A stretch of 64,000 nt of DNA. Source: Phascolomyces articulosus (lineage: Eukaryota > Mucoromycota > Mucoromycetes > Mucorales > Lichtheimiaceae). Below are positions 1 to 13,033 of this stretch, piece by piece (position 1 is the first letter of the stretch; every line of letters starts with the position of its first letter). The position numbers and the translations under genes were made by a program. The notes under the pieces were generated by a model. The model ran no database searches. It saw only the letters and a program-made list of their open reading frames with translations, and was not told the origin of the DNA. The DNA lies in NCBI GenBank assembly GCA_025677815.1, contig JAIXMP010000007.1:806001-870000 (forward strand), in the 5' to 3' direction.

Positions 1-2364
1 AACACTGATCGTGCTCTTGGTACCACCTTGTCTTACAACGTATCCAAGCGTCACGGTGAAGCTGGTTTGCCCGATGATACCATTCACATCAACTTGAAGG
101 GTTCTGCCGGTCAATCCTTGGGTGCTTTCTTGGCCCCTGGTATCTTCTTTGAATTGGAAGGTGATGCTAACGATTATGTTGGTAAGGGTCTTTCTGGTGG
201 TAAGATTGCTATCTATCCTCCCAAGACTGCTTTGTTCAAGTCTGAAGAAAACGTCATTGTTGGTAACGTCTGTTTGTACGGTGCCACCTTTGGTCGTGCT
301 TACTTCCGTGGTATTGCTGCCGAACGTTTCTGTGTTCGTAATTCTGGTGCATCCGCTGTCTGTGAAGGTGTTGGTGATCACGGTTGTGAATACATGACTG
401 GTGGTCGTGTTGTTATTCTTGGTAGCACTGGTCGTAACTTTGCTGCTGGTATGTCTGGTGGTATTGCTTACGTTTTGGACTTGGAAGGCAACTTTAAGGA
501 AAATGTCAACAAGGAAATGGTTGAACTCGAAACTGTCAACGATCCTGAACGTGTTGCTGAATTGCGCGATTTGATCGAAGATCATCGTCACTACACTGGT
601 TCCGAAATTGCCGACCGTGTCCTCAAGAACTTCAACACTTACTTGCCCAAGTTCGTTATGGTTATGCCCATTGAATACCGTAACTTGCTCATGAAGGCTC
701 GTGCTGAAAAGGAAGCTGCTGCCCAAGAAAAGAAGGTTGAAGAAGCTCCCAAGTGTGAACACAAGCCTGTTGAAGCTGCTATTGAAGATGTTGAAGATAG
801 CATGTTGGATGAAAAGTCAATTTTGGAACGCCGTGCCAAGTTGGATAAGATCCGTGGTTTCATTAAGTACAAGAGACGTGGTGAACATTACCGTAATGCC
901 AAGAAGCGTGCTGGTGATTGGGAGGAAATTAACAACCGTATGACCCGTCCTGAATTGCATGAACAAGCCGCTCGTTGTATGGACTGTGGTATTCCTTTCT
1001 GTCAATCTGATACTGGTTGCCCTATCGGTAACGTTATCCCCAAGTGGAACGAACTTGTCTACAAGGATAACTGGCAACAAGCTTTGGATCGTTTGGTTAT
1101 GACCAACAACTTCCCTGAGTTCACTGGTCGTGTCTGCCCTGCTCCTTGTGAATCTTCTTGTACTCTTGGTATTAGCGAACCTGCTGTTGCCATCAAGAGT
1201 ATCGAATGTGCCATTATTGACCGTGGTTTCGAAGAAGGTTGGATCGTCCCCAACCCTCCCAAGCAACGCACTGGCAAGAAGATTGCCATTATTGGTTCAG
1301 GTCCTGCTGGTCTTGCTGCTGCTGATCAATTGAACAAGGCTGGTCATTTGGTTACCGTCTATGACCGTAACGACCGTATTGGTGGTCTTTTGATGTATGG
1401 TATTCCCAACATGAAGCTTGACAAGAAGATTGTCCAACGCCGTATTGACTTGCTTGCTGCTGAAGGTATTACCTTTGTTCCTAATGCTCACGTTGGTGTT
1501 GATGTCGATGCTGCTGCCTTGCGCGACAACAACGATGCATTGATTGTTGCTACTGGTGCCACCTGGCCCCGTGATTTGAAGATTCCTGGCCGTGAGTCCA
1601 ATGGTATCCACTTTGCCATGGAATTCTTGCAAGCCAACACCAAGTCTCTTATGGATTCCAATTTAGAAGATGGTCACTACTTGTCTGCCAAGGATAAGCA
1701 TGTTGTTGTCATTGGTGGTGGTGATACTGGTAACGATTGTATTGGTACTTCCCTCCGTCACGGCTGTAAGTCTGTTGTCAACTTTGAATTGCTCCCAACT
1801 CCTCCTACTACTCGTGCCAACGATAACCCATGGCCACAATTCGCTCGTGTCCACAAGGTTGACTATGGTCACTCTGAAGTCCAAGCTCACTTTGGTAAGG
1901 ATCCTCGTGAATACTGTGTCTTGTCCAAGGAATTCACTAAGGATGCCGATGGCAATGTCAATGGTATCAACACTGTCCGTGTCGAATGGACCAAGGATGA
2001 TAGCGGTCGCTGGAGCATGAAGGAAGTTGAAGGTTCCGAAGAATTCTTCCAAGCTGATTTGGTATTGCTTTCCATGGGTTTCTTGGGTCCTGAAGAAGCT
2101 GTTGTTAAGCAATTGTCTCTCAAGCAAGATGGCCGTAGCAACGTCGAAACCCCTAAGGGCAAGTATGTCACTTCTGCTTCTGGTGTCTTTGCCGCTGGTG
2201 ATTGTCGCCGTGGTCAATCCTTGATTGTCTGGGGTATCAATGAAGGTCGTCAATGTGCTCGTGAAGTTGACTTGTTCTTGGAAGGTAACACTTACTTGCC
2301 TGTCACTGGTGGTATCAACCGTCGTACCGTTGTCGATCAACAAGCTATTAAGGCTTCCGCTTAA
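1..2364 (+). CDS. GLT1: Glutamate synthase (GOGAT), C-terminal part, 5' truncated by window
   Basis: This is the last 787 residues of the fused fungal glutamate synthase, which makes two glutamates from 2-oxoglutarate and glutamine using NAD(P)H. The frame is open from base 1, so the true start lies upstream; yeast-type enzymes are about 2,100 residues. Residues 1 to about 205 are the C-terminal beta-helix (GXGXG) domain of the large subunit. A linker leads into the small-subunit-like domain, with the cysteine set CMDCGIPFC near residue 326 and [12 protein letters not shown] after it for Fe-S clusters. An FAD dinucleotide fold, [10 protein letters not shown], lies near 430 and a second fold, GGGDTGNDC, near 570; [11 protein letters not shown] is near the end. 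There is no intron in 2.36 kb, unlike most neighbours. Codon use is strongly biased (GGT, GCT, AAG, CGT, TTG), suggesting high expression. Confidence 0.97.
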   Translation, partial: NTDRALGTTLSYNVSKRHGEAGLPDDTIHINLKGSAGQSLGAFLAPGIFFELEGDANDYVGKGLSGGKIAIYPPKTALFKSEENVIVGNVCLYGATFGRAYFRGIAAERFCVRNSGASAVCEGVGDHGCEYMTGGRVVILGSTGRNFAAGMSGGIAYVLDLEGNFKENVNKEMVELETVNDPERVAELRDLIEDHRHYTGSEIADRVLKNFNTYLPKFVMVMPIEYRNLLMKARAEKEAAAQEKKVEEAPKCEHKPVEAAIEDVEDSMLDEKSILERRAKLDKIRGFIKYKRRGEHYRNAKKRAGDWEEINNRMTRPELHEQAARCMDCGIPFCQSDTGCPIGNVIPKWNELVYKDNWQQALDRLVMTNNFPEFTGRVCPAPCESSCTLGISEPAVAIKSIECAIIDRGFEEGWIVPNPPKQRTGKKIAIIGSGPAGLAAADQLNKAGHLVTVYDRNDRIGGLLMYGIPNMKLDKKIVQRRIDLLAAEGITFVPNAHVGVDVDAAALRDNNDALIVATGATWPRDLKIPGRESNGIHFAMEFLQANTKSLMDSNLEDGHYLSAKDKHVVVIGGGDTGNDCIGTSLRHGCKSVVNFELLPTPPTTRANDNPWPQFARVHKVDYGHSEVQAHFGKDPREYCVLSKEFTKDADGNVNGINTVRVEWTKDDSGRWSMKEVEGSEEFFQADLVLLSMGFLGPEEAVVKQLSLKQDGRSNVETPKGKYVTSASGVFAAGDCRRGQSLIVWGINEGRQCAREVDLFLEGNTYLPVTGGINRRTVVDQQAIKASA

Positions 2365-2715
2365 GTTGTTTACAGCTTTGACAATCTCTTTCCTTTATAT
2401 AATAATTTATATAAAACACTAAAAAATTATAATCTATACATTTCTCTATATACATATCCACTGTACAAAACTTGCTTTCTTTTTCTTTTTTCTTATACTA
2501 TTATTATACTGCTATTTTATATATATTACCAAAAAATAAAATTAAATTGGGGTTTTTTGATCTATAATAATTTTCTATTTTTGTTTGAATTGCATGATTG
2601 TTTATGTTCCATTATAGTTAAAGGAAAATATTTCTGCAGTTTATAAAAAAACTTTCTCAACATTAATAATATATGTAAAGAAAACCATGGCGTTTTTTCA
2701 CAATTGTTTATCTTA
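2365..2715. other. Intergenic: GLT1 3' end and promoter of the monooxygenase
   Basis: AT-rich spacer between two same-strand genes. AATAAA-like sequence near 2535 could serve GLT1 polyadenylation. No gene or RNA was recognised. Confidence 0.6.
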
Positions 2716-4337
2716 ATGACTCTATCCCAAATTTCCATCTCACGCATTGCGGTCATTGGTGCAGGACCAAGTGGTATAGCGTCTGCTCGGGCTTTACGCG
2801 ATGAAGGTGCCTTTGACACTATTACTGTATTCGAACGCAATTCAGAAGTTGGTGGTACCTGGTAATTGAATCAATCGACTTACTGTGAAATTGGATTCTG
2901 TTTCTTTCATGATGAATATATACTAAGTGTTATATTAACGAAGTACTTCCTACTGGAAACAATAACAGGATTTATTCCAAGGAAGCAGAGCGTGCACCAC
3001 AAATTCCTTCTGCAAACGCGCTTGTTATTGACCCGCCCTGTCAACCTGCTTTGCGTCAACCACCTTTTTCGGCAATTTATGACAACTTGTCAACCAATAT
3101 ACCAACAACCATCATGTGCTACCGTGATATTCCATTTCCCAGCAATTGTCCATTATTCCCGGATCGTCATCAAGTCCTTGCCTACGTTCAAAGTGTTGCA
3201 GAACGATACGATTTATTACCAATGATTCGATTTAACACAACTGTTGTCTGTGTAGAACCTACTGCTGATAATAAATGGCAAATAAGTGCTACTGAATGGT
3301 TGGATGACAAGGAAACAAGTTATACGGAATTATATGATGCAATTGTTGTCGCTTCGGGACATCATTTCATCCCATTTATACCAGACATTGAAGGATTAAA
3401 AGAATTTAGCAGCACAGCAACTGTTCTTCATGCTCAAAATTACCGTTGTCCACAAGGTTATGCAAACAAAGTATGTGTACTTTATATATTAATTTTTAAT
3501 TCCGTATTATATTCAAGAAATAGAGAGAAGATGATACTAGAGAATGACTTGGTGATTTCGTTATTAGATGAATAAGCACTTTTTTCTTCTCCATCATTTG
3601 ACGCAAAACTCATAATGTGCTAAATATGAATGTAGACTGTTCTTGTTGTTGGAAAGGGACCTTCATCCTCGGATCTAGTACGAGAAATCTCTACGACTGC
3701 TGCAAAAGTATATTATTGTATTAGAGGTGAAGAAACACACCATACAAAATCTGTTTTTGAACGAGAAAACCCACCAAAAAATGTCGAGCGCGTCGGTCCA
3801 TTATCCAGATTCTCGGCAGATACAGGGATCATTCAATGCCAAGATGGTAAAGAAATCTATTATGTTGATACCGTCTTTTTCGCTACTGGATATCTCTATA
3901 GTTTTCCATTCTTACCATTTGAAAGGGACAATTTAATTGTGGACGGGAAAACGGTCTTTGGTATCTATGAAGACATATTTTATGTGAAAAATCCAACACT
4001 TGCTTTTGTGGGACTTCATTCGCATGTTGTTCCTATGCCCTTTACGCAAGTCCAAAGCATGGTGATTGCCAGTTATTGGAGTGGTCGAATCGCATTGCCG
4101 CCTACCAAGGTCATGCAAGAGGCAATTGCGGACGAAACAGATAATCCTAAAAAACTGGCGTTGGGTATTGAAAAGGAAGTGGCAGCTGTTAAGCGAATGG
4201 GTGCATGGATTGAAGGATATCAAGGGAAATTAGAGGATTGGAATTCAATTGATCCTGTGATAGGTCCTCTATCTGAAAACTGGATCAAGGATAGACATAG
4301 GACACTTGAATTGCGTAAAAAGTGTTTGGGATACTAA
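2716..4337 (+). CDS. Flavin-containing monooxygenase (FMO family)
   Basis: Three exons (2716-2861, 2969-3470, 3636-4337) encode 449 residues, the usual FMO length. FMOs use FAD and NADPH to oxygenate soft nucleophilic N or S atoms; the substrate here is unknown. The FAD fold is GAGPSG at residues 15-20. The FMO signature region is LHAQNYR near 235. The NADPH fold reads GKGPSSSD near 222 after the second intron, with Ser where a Gly is more common. The FATGY motif lies near 297. The start at 2716 is the first ATG before the FAD motif; intron 1 splits the Trp codon of GGTW. The gene points toward the dehydrogenase at 4763-6422, tail to tail. Family is certain from motifs, substrate is not. Confidence 0.9.
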
Positions 4338-4762
4338 ACTTGTTTGATGTATTGCTTTGAACGTGCTTACACGATATAAATATCAATGTAAAGCAAAATA
4401 GTCGTCAAATAATTAGTTAATAGGAAGTTGTTACTGTTATTTCATTTGTTGCATTCAAGATGATATCATCTTTCTTAAAACAGAAAATTCACAGTGCAAA
4501 TAAAACTATCAAAAATATTCAGTCATTTGTTAGTGCTATAGTATTATTACAAAATAGCTCATTGATGGCGATCTCATTTTGCTATTTACCATTGCGTTTT
4601 TATCATGAACAGTAATTTATATACTAGATATCATATTAAGCCATTCGTTATTACAATGTGTGGAATTAGGAGAAGGAGGAAATATAATATCTTTTTCATA
4701 CAGAGAAAGTTTATTATTTTACAATTAAAGTGGTTTGATTATATAGTAACTGGTATGCCAAT
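4338..4762. other. Intergenic between convergent genes
   Basis: Shared 3' flank of the monooxygenase and the short-chain dehydrogenase. AT-rich, no coding or RNA signal seen. Confidence 0.6.
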
Positions 4763-6422
4763 TTAAAGCTTAGCTAACTTAACAGCTTGTGCCAAATTTT
4801 CCTTGTGCAAATTTACACCGGCTATAGCAAGTTCAGGTACTTTTTCGAGGAATTCGGATGTGAAACAGCTCTCTATTTTAATTAAAAATAGAATGATCAA
4901 TAAACAAAATACACTGATAATATCTTTTTACTTTTCTTCGCCGAATAAATCACTAAATCATTATTAGACTACATACCTGGTGGAATATATTGATCTTGAA
5001 CATGAACACCATCAGGGAGTACAAGTAATGCTTGGCCTATATATAAGTAATTGTATTCATAAAATTAGAAATATAAGCTTCATCATTCATTTATCAAGTG
5101 ACGTGTTATCATAAAACGTACCTGATAAATCAGTATCTTCGATACATCTCAAGAATGCTTCAACAACATATTTCATTGTTGTCTTAGGAGTAGCTTGGAG
5201 GAATTGACGTTGTACTTCATCTTTGGGGTTTGCAATAATGTCTGTCTCGCACCAGTAAGGACACACTTTATATTTTATTACAATATAAAATCATTAGTTC
5301 TTCTTCTTCTTCTTATTATTATTATTAGTATTATCATTGCTGTTATATATAAGGCACCCACGACTTTATGCTCATTTCATTACTATATCTATTAAAAGAA
5401 GAGAGGAAGTGAAAAGTGAAAGAAACTCTTACCAGCATTAGCACGGATATTAGCAACAGCTTCCAAATTTACCATACTACGGGTCCATCCAACAACAGCG
5501 TGCTTTGTTGCACAATATGCAGAAATCGATCTATAATATTTAATTCTTGTTAGTTATTTTATTCTTGTATTTGCCATATATTATATAAACTTACGGCGCA
5601 GCAGCAAAACCTATATATAATCAAATTATACATATTATTTGTTTAGTTTCTAATCATCCTGTATTGTTGTTAGAAGTAATCCGTTTTATAATATTCATCA
5701 CTTACCTGCCATCGATGCTGTGTTAATAATTACACCGCCTTTTCCCTTCTTGGCCATATGTAAAAGTGCGACCTTGTTTCCTTTTACAACACCTCCAACA
5801 TTGACTTCGTGGATAAACATATCGGCACGATCTATGCAATCATCATCATCATCAAAATTAGAACCATATGCTTTCAAAACCTCTTCTTTTTTCAATAATA
5901 ATAATAATAAATAAATAAATAAATATAGCAATTACCATCAAGTGGTGTGAAAAGGCCGCATGCCGCATCGCCAGCGATACCAGCGTTCAAAATTGCAATC
6001 TATTTAATAACAATTGAGCATGATTTGGTACTTTTATAATACTGATATTTTTAGTTAAATTCAACATTACATCAACACCACCAAAGGCTTTCTCCGCCAA
6101 CGCAAAAAGGGCAATTAAATCTTTATATTTGGTTACGTCGGTATGAAGGTATACAGCCACTTGTTTTCCAGCCCTATTTTACATAAGTATATATTTTCAT
6201 GAATATAAAAATTTCCAAACAGTGTTCCTTCCTATTTCATGTTGTATAAATTATACTTTACTTGTCATTGAACTCCTTTGCAGCTGCTTCACCTTCCTTG
6301 TCGAGTAAGTCACCAAGAACTACCTTACTTCCTCGGGCAACCAATGCTTTTGCTACATTATAGCCAATACCTCTGCTACCACCTGTGATAACAGCTACTT
6401 TTGAAGTATAAGGATTGGTCAT
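4763..6422 (-). CDS. Short-chain dehydrogenase/reductase, 15-PGDH-like
   Basis: Nine exons on the minus strand (6262-6422, 6071-6173, 5936-5999, 5706-5831, 5595-5610, 5433-5530, 5122-5265, 4977-5036, 4763-4872) give 293 residues in one frame. The product is a classical NAD(P)-dependent oxidoreductase. The cofactor motif GGSRGIG is at 14-20, NAG at 93-95, IINTAS supplies the catalytic Ser region, and YCATK at 162-166 gives the catalytic Tyr and Lys. Overall order and size resemble 15-hydroxyprostaglandin dehydrogenase-type enzymes, but the natural substrate in a fungus is unknown. Exon 5 is only 16 nt. Introns are 64-167 bp. No targeting signal is seen, so a cytosolic enzyme is likely. Confidence 0.88.
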
Positions 6423-7795
6423 AATTTGTTATATTAAAAGAATAAAGAATAGGAAAAAAAACTTATATTACACTTTTTGCTTCGACAGGTATATATATAT
6501 ACTTTTTTGTGGGGTTTCATTGGGGTAGAGAATCCCAGAATCAGGTTTATATTTCTTTATAAGGTATTTTAGGATTACATAAAAGGTGAGTAAGTATATT
6601 TTCACATCACTACTAAAATGTATCATTAGGTAAAAACGCAGCATTTTTTTAATCCATGAATTTATACTCTGACTCTTGCATTAAAAAATATACTTGATCC
6701 ACTGTACTGTTTCTACATATACATCATTGATTTACGACTAGTCATTTTATTTAACTTGGTGTGAAATTTGTTTAGTCTGACAGGGAAAATTTTATCAAAT
6801 TTCCTTATTTGGATAATGATGACCCCAGTTCATGCACTATATGAACAACATCGTTATATATGAACCTGATCACCGAAAAGGTTATTTATATCGCTAATAC
6901 AAGTTTCACCAGATTTTTTTTTTTTTGCTTATTATCAACTAAAAGTATACCCGGTTCCCTATCCACAGCAGAACTAGTCATTTTAACATGACATAAAAAA
7001 GAACTTCAAGGCGTAGGTAATCGGCAACTACATACAAAAGGCCTCGCAAAAATTTTTCACAGACAAAATAGGGAAAAAATCAATTATGTAACAAAGGATT
7101 TTTCCACATTGTGTGTGAAAAGTGAAGAAGGAAACGTGACAGAAACTTGAAAATGCTTAATCATTATATACAATCCATGAATGGAAAACCGGAATGATCG
7201 GCATTTCCGGCTATGAAAGGCCAGCCTAGTTATGCTCAGTATGAATATGTATGATCCTCTAAATAAATGTTAATCTGCTTTATACTACCAATTTGGTCCT
7301 TTATTTATTATCATATATTTGCATATGATCAAGATAGTGCATATCATATACACTAGTTAAGAATGATTATATATATCTCATCTCAAAGATATAATGAAAC
7401 CCATGCGACAAAAAAACATGTAACTTTTGAGGTACTCATACACTGCCGCCACCCAGAAGATCATGAAAAGAACGCATAATTGATGTTCCTGAAAGTTAAC
7501 ATAATGGTTTTTTTCTCAATAGTTATTCCTTGTAAATCAATAGATGTTGATCAACGAATTGTTGTTTCGACCTCCTCATATACAACTTCCATTTTGGTAC
7601 TCTTACTTGTTGGTTAAATATTCATCTTGTAGTTGTCAAAGAATTACTGTTCTGACATTATCTGTAGCATTTTTAAGTGTTGGAATGGTATAAAGATAGC
7701 TGCTGCTAAGCGGAGTTCATCATCCTCTCTGTGTTTTACACATCACGCGTGGAGAAACCTGCGTATTTCTTCTTCTCAATCCCCTAACAAAGCAA
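6423..7795. other. Divergent promoter region between dehydrogenase and PARN
   Basis: A 1.37-kb AT-rich spacer between divergently transcribed genes. It contains poly-T and TA tracts but no recognised gene, RNA or repeat family. Confidence 0.55.
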
Positions 7796-10428
7796 ATGGA
7801 GATCCCACGCCAGCAGTTTCATTCGAAACTTCAGGTTATTAAAGAGGCAATTGACGAATGTGACTTTATAGCTATAGATACCGAGTTATCAGGTACACGA
7901 TTTATAAAATAAGCACTGGATCCAATGGAATCACGCATATGGATTTCATTTATTAACCTTTTGTTCCATATCAAAATAAGGTTTGCATCGGCCTGGTGGC
8001 AGTAAACGACTAGATACTTTGGAGAATCGTTACATTGAGTACAAAGAAGCTACCGAGCGATTCATGATTATTCAATTTGGCATGTGCACTTTTACCTGGG
8101 ACGAACCAGGAGGTCGTTATATTGCGAAACCGTTCAATTTTTATATTTTCCCAACAAGCATGACAGGAAAAATCCAACCCAACCGTATCTTTATGACCCA
8201 AGCTCAAGCCTTTGATTTTTTGGCAAAGCAATCGTTTGATTTTAATAAAGTATGAACATGAAGGATCCATAGAAGTATCAGTGAAAATATTAGTAGTGGT
8301 ATTAATGAATCTCATAATGATGGATTGTTTTCTTTTTCAGTGGGTATATCAAGGCATTCCATATCTTACTGTAACAGAAGAAAAAGAATATATCAGTGAA
8401 GCAGTAAAGAAAGTGAATGATCACTTACCAGACATTCGTATTGATGAAAAAGAAAGAAAATTTGTTGAGGACGCAAAGTAAGGGAATTTTGAGATTAACG
8501 ACGCGCTTGTTTCAATATACGGTATCGTAGCTAATTTCATATATTTTTTATTCATATTCCAAAGGAGCAGAATTCGCAAATGGAAAGAAGATCCAAAGAA
8601 AACAGATGATACTGATGGTGTAAATATTAATACAAGAAATGCATACCAACGCCGTTTGATATATCAAGAAGTTAGAAAAAGGTACATACTTACATAACCT
8701 CTTTCCCAAGTTTTTTTTCATACACCTACCCAAAATCAAAAATTTTAACATAATCTGATTATTCACATAACAGTTTTCCAGATCTTACTGCCGAAGGTAG
8801 AGCCGGTTTCATTCGTATCATGAAATTTACTGAAGAGCAACGCAAGAAACGTGTTAGGGAACAGCATAATCGAATAAAGGTAATTGGATTTTAAAATACG
8901 AGTTTGAGAATTAGTAGCATTTTGATATTATATATTCAAAAGAGAAATGCATGCATATTAACTTTTTGGATATTCTGTTTTTTCAAGAAAGATTGTGAAG
9001 ATGCGGTTGGATTCAGAAAAGTAATTGACATGATTTCAGCTTCACGCAAGGTAGTTGTGGGTCATAACATGTTGCTCGATATATGCCACGTTATTGCTCA
9101 ATTTATCCAACCATTACCCGAAACTGTGCATGAATTCAAGAAGTTGTCCCATCAGGTGTTTCCACTGTAAGTTGTGATGAATATAAGAAGAGGATATATA
9201 CATTATGAGAATTTAAATATTGATGTTGTATATGAAAAAATAGTATGATTGATACCAAATATTTATGTGCCGCATCCACCGAATTGAGGGTATGTTTTAA
9301 TAGTAATATAATCTTTTATATTTATACTCTTGGGAGCATTGAAATGTTAATATAAAAAGATAGGCAGTCATAGGTTCAGGTACTGCTTTGGAAAATTTAC
9401 GATTTGAAACCAACCAAGAAAAATTCAAAAATCCGTATGTCGGTAAGAGGGAAATATATACATATGGATGGAGGAGAAAAGGAACTTTATCATGGAAACA
9501 AATACAATGACACTAGCACTTCAAACGTTTTATTAGATATGAGTATCGAGTTTCCACGTTATCTTCACGATAAAGAACATGAAGCCGGATATGATGCGTA
9601 CGTTACAGGCTTGGTACTTTTGAAATTACATTCACATCTTGGTAAGGTTTTTCACTTGAAAGGTAACAGAAGCTTAAAAGAAATAAGAGTACTTATATTC
9701 TTTGTATATTAGAAATTCAAGCAAACCCACCACCACCTGAAACACCTGAAGAAGAAAAGCAAGAAGAAGAGGTAGAGTCGGAAAAGGATGAAGTACCTGA
9801 AGAAAAACGAAAGCTTCGAGGAAATACGGGTGGATGGAATATATCAGATGATGAAGAAGGAGAAGATGCTAATTGGCTTGCCAGCGATGATGAAGACGAT
9901 CAAATAAACCAAGATGACGACGAAGATATTTATAACTATGGCTCAACACGTTATCCACTTACTGATCATGAGACTCGAAAGCCAACATCCGTTATTGCAG
10001 GATTTGTCAATAAGGTCGTGATGGTTCGAACTGCTTTTGAGTATTTTGATTTTGCCAATCCAGAAAGGATTGATCCAACCTTGGAAACTTTTTACATCAA
10101 TAGTGCCAGTAGCAACGATATAGCACTTCTTGAAAAAGAAATTCTTGCCTTAGTCTCCGAATATGGAAAGTGTATTATCGATACTGTCAGCAATGGAAAT
10201 TATGATGGTACTACAGCCACTTTCCTTGTGTTTGAGAATCTCAAGGAAGATGTAAACACAGTCAAACAAAAAATGATAGAGAAGCTATCAATCCAACAAA
10301 ACGAGATCAAGAATATTCAAATTGAAACCATTCAAGAATATTCAGAAAAATTATTATTATTGGGAAAAGGAAACGAAAACAGCAGTAACTGTAATAGTAA
10401 TTGTAAAAATTATAATAGTAGCAAATAA
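7796..10428 (+). CDS. PARN: Poly(A)-specific ribonuclease (PARN deadenylase)
   Basis: Ten exons (7796-7892, 7981-8249, 8341-8477, 8565-8681, 8774-8879, 8988-9166, 9244-9289, 9364-9442, 9537-9641, 9713-10428) encode 616 residues, close to the human enzyme. PARN is a DEDDh 3'-5' exonuclease that shortens mRNA poly(A) tails and trims small RNAs. All four acidic residues and the His are visible: D28 and E30 in IDTELSG, D273 in GHNMLLD, and H358 and D363 in HEAGYDAYVTG. An R3H-like insert lies near residues 160-240 and an RRM-like segment near 480-590. Unlike the human protein, an acidic Glu/Asp-rich insert (about 380-450) sits between the nuclease and the RRM. The intron 9443-9536 was placed by homology: PYV joins DMSIEFPRY. 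The start matches the family's MEV-type N-terminus. Confidence 0.93.
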
Positions 10429-10443
10429 TAATAATAAAACCGT

Positions 10444-13033
10444 CTAGGCACGGATTTCAAAATCAAATTCTTGGTCACCGATAAGAACCTTGACAGGTCC
10501 AGCATCAATCGCGCCTTGTGGAACACGATCGACACCAGTATAACGAAACATGTCTGCGCTAACTTCAAATTCCACAGTCTTGGATTCACCAGCTGCCAAC
10601 TGGATTTTTTCAAAGCCTTTGAGTAATTTGGCAGGCGGAGTAATGAGTCGCACTGGCTGATGGATATACATGAGCACTGTTTCCAAACCATTATAGGGAC
10701 CATCATTTGTCACTTGAATCGAAACTGTACGTGCCATACCAGGTTCCAATACCGTATTGCCGTTCTCCTTTTCAACCAATGAAATGTTACCATAGGTAAA
10801 CTTGGTATAACTCAAACCATGACCAAACTCATAAAGTGGATCCCAAACGTCATTGGCTTGACGCCAGTAATTGACATTCATATCACCACTATTCTTGGGA
10901 TATGTATATGGCAATCGGCCTGAAGGATTGACTTTACCAAACAGGATTTCACCCACAGCATGGCCACCCCATGGACCTGGCAAGTATGTTTGAACAAGTG
11001 CATCTGAATCATCGACAATGGATTTCAATACTCGTGGACGACCTTCAACAAGTAATGAAACAACGGGTTTTCCTGTATCTGCAAGTTTCTTGACGGATGC
11101 AATCTGGCCCTCGGGAAGTGACATATCGTGAATGTTCCCAGGTGCTTCTGCGTACATAGTTTCACCAACACCCACTACAATCACGTCATAATCGTTTGCT
11201 GCAGCGATGACCTTATCCATATTGATGTCATTACCCTCGATATCGAATGCAGGCATGTAATCAATGACTGTTCCCTCTGGGGCAGCTGTTCGAATTCCAT
11301 TATAAATAGTAGTACCATTGGAATAAAATTGTTCATCATTGGAAACTCCTTTCCAACCATCATCGGTAGCACCCTGCCAATAAATAGTCCATCCACCAGC
11401 CATATGAGCCAATGTATTAGCTGTTGGTCCTACAACTAAAACTCGTTTTATTGTCTCCTCCGTCAACGGCAACACATTGTTTTCATTTTTGAGCAAGGTA
11501 ATGGATTCTCGTGCGGTATCTCGTGCCAATTCAATATCTTCAGGTAATCCAATAGCTAAACTAGAATCAACTTTCCAACCTTCTGGTTCAAGCAATCCCA
11601 AGTCCTTTTTCAGTTGCAATAAACGTCCTGCTGATTCATCCAAACGAGGCTCATCAATGACACCATCTAAAACTAATTGCTTGAGTTCTTCAAAAAAGAT
11701 GACATCCTCAGGTACCATAGACATGTCAACACTCGTGCTATCAATAGAGAGTCGCACAGCATCGCGATGGGAGGCAGCCACTTTATGCGTGGTGTATAAA
11801 TTGGCAATTTCAGCCCAATCTGTCACCAGCATACCCTTGAACTTCATTTTTTCACGCAAAAGCTCTTGTAAATAATAATGGGATGCAACAACAGGTTCTC
11901 CATTTACGTCAATATAACTTTCCATAGCTGTAGCAACACCTGCATCAATGGCGTCTTGGAACCCTGGAATGAAATAATCATGGATAATACGATCAGAAGT
12001 GACAGTTGAGTCACGATCTTGACCACTATAGGGAGCACCATAGGCTATAAAGTGCTTCATGGTAGCGGCCACTTTAGATCGATCCGTCTTGTATTTGCCT
12101 TGATAACCACGAATAGCAGCAGCTCCCATGATACCAGACATGTATGGGTCTTCACCAAAATTTTCATATACACGTGCCCATTGTTTTGTTGTTGGAATAT
12201 CAAATACTGGAGCAAATGTCCTATAACAGAAGATTATATAAGTATCATTATTTCGCCGTAAAACCTTTTTGCTTAAGTTTAGTTATAATATTCTACCAGT
12301 GAACATTTGCAGCACGTGTTTCTCTGGCTGTCACCACAGCAGTTTCATACGCGAGTTTGGGGTTGAAGCTTGCACCCAGATTGATTCCATGGGCAAAAAT
12401 GGTTGCTATAGTAGAAATATGCATAGTTCATTAGTTTTATAATCTTTTTTTTTGTAATAATAAATATCGTTACATGTTGATTAGATACAATGTACTTTAC
12501 ATTTTGCGACGTAATGTGCACCATGGATATGATCCAATCCATAAATAATTGGAATTTTGTAAGTGGAATTAACGCCCAAAGTAATTTCTTGGATTTCTTC
12601 TATCGTTTTCGCATATTCTTGATGATCAAAATTCTTTCCATCCCTGATTTATGTATAAATTTTTATGAGTTTTTTTCCTATCAACAAAGGAAAAAACCTT
12701 CCCCTGGATTTATTAATTGTTTGATCTTTACCGTGCCAATTGATTCAAGTAAGATCCAACGAAATAATTCTTTGCGTAATATTCAACCGCTGTCTTGTTT
12801 AGTACACCATCTTCACCCAAAATTAAATCCTGGTTGATTTGGGTCATTTGGCCAATTTTTTCTTCTATAGTCATACGTGACACCATTTCCTGAATATCTG
12901 CGTCAATTTGATCACTGGGTCTATCATATTCTTCAGGCTTTAATGTTCCGTAACCAAGCTCTTGACCAATAATGGGATGAATAATAGATAATAATGCGAT
13001 ACTAGTAGCAATAATACCACCAAACAATTGCAT
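10444..13033 (-). CDS. Secreted GH3 beta-glucosidase
   Basis: Four exons (12732-13033, 12501-12643, 12297-12405, 10444-12220) encode 776 residues. Glycoside hydrolase family 3 removes terminal beta-glucose from cellobiose or glucan oligomers. The N-terminus MQLFGGIIATSIALLSII is a typical secretion signal, so the enzyme should act outside the cell or in the wall. The barrel domain contains YGLDHIHGAHYV, WARVYENFGEDPY and KHFIAYGAP. The nucleophile Asp is in LVTDWAEI near residue 318. The second alpha/beta domain (LVVGPTA...) and a C-terminal fibronectin-III-like domain with GHGLSYT follow. The upstream TTG in the same frame is not a plausible start, so ATG at 13033 was chosen. Its stop lies 15 bp from the PARN stop on the other strand. 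Confidence 0.94.

Noticed and set aside
1663..2343. 226-codon open frame antisense to glutamate synthase
   Set aside because: It is a shadow of the strongly biased codons of the true frame on the other strand.
9404..9712. Open frame overlapping the PARN region read straight through
   Set aside because: Homology (PYV joined to DMSIEFPRYLHDKEHEAGYD) requires a 94-bp intron; the frame before that acceptor is intron sequence.
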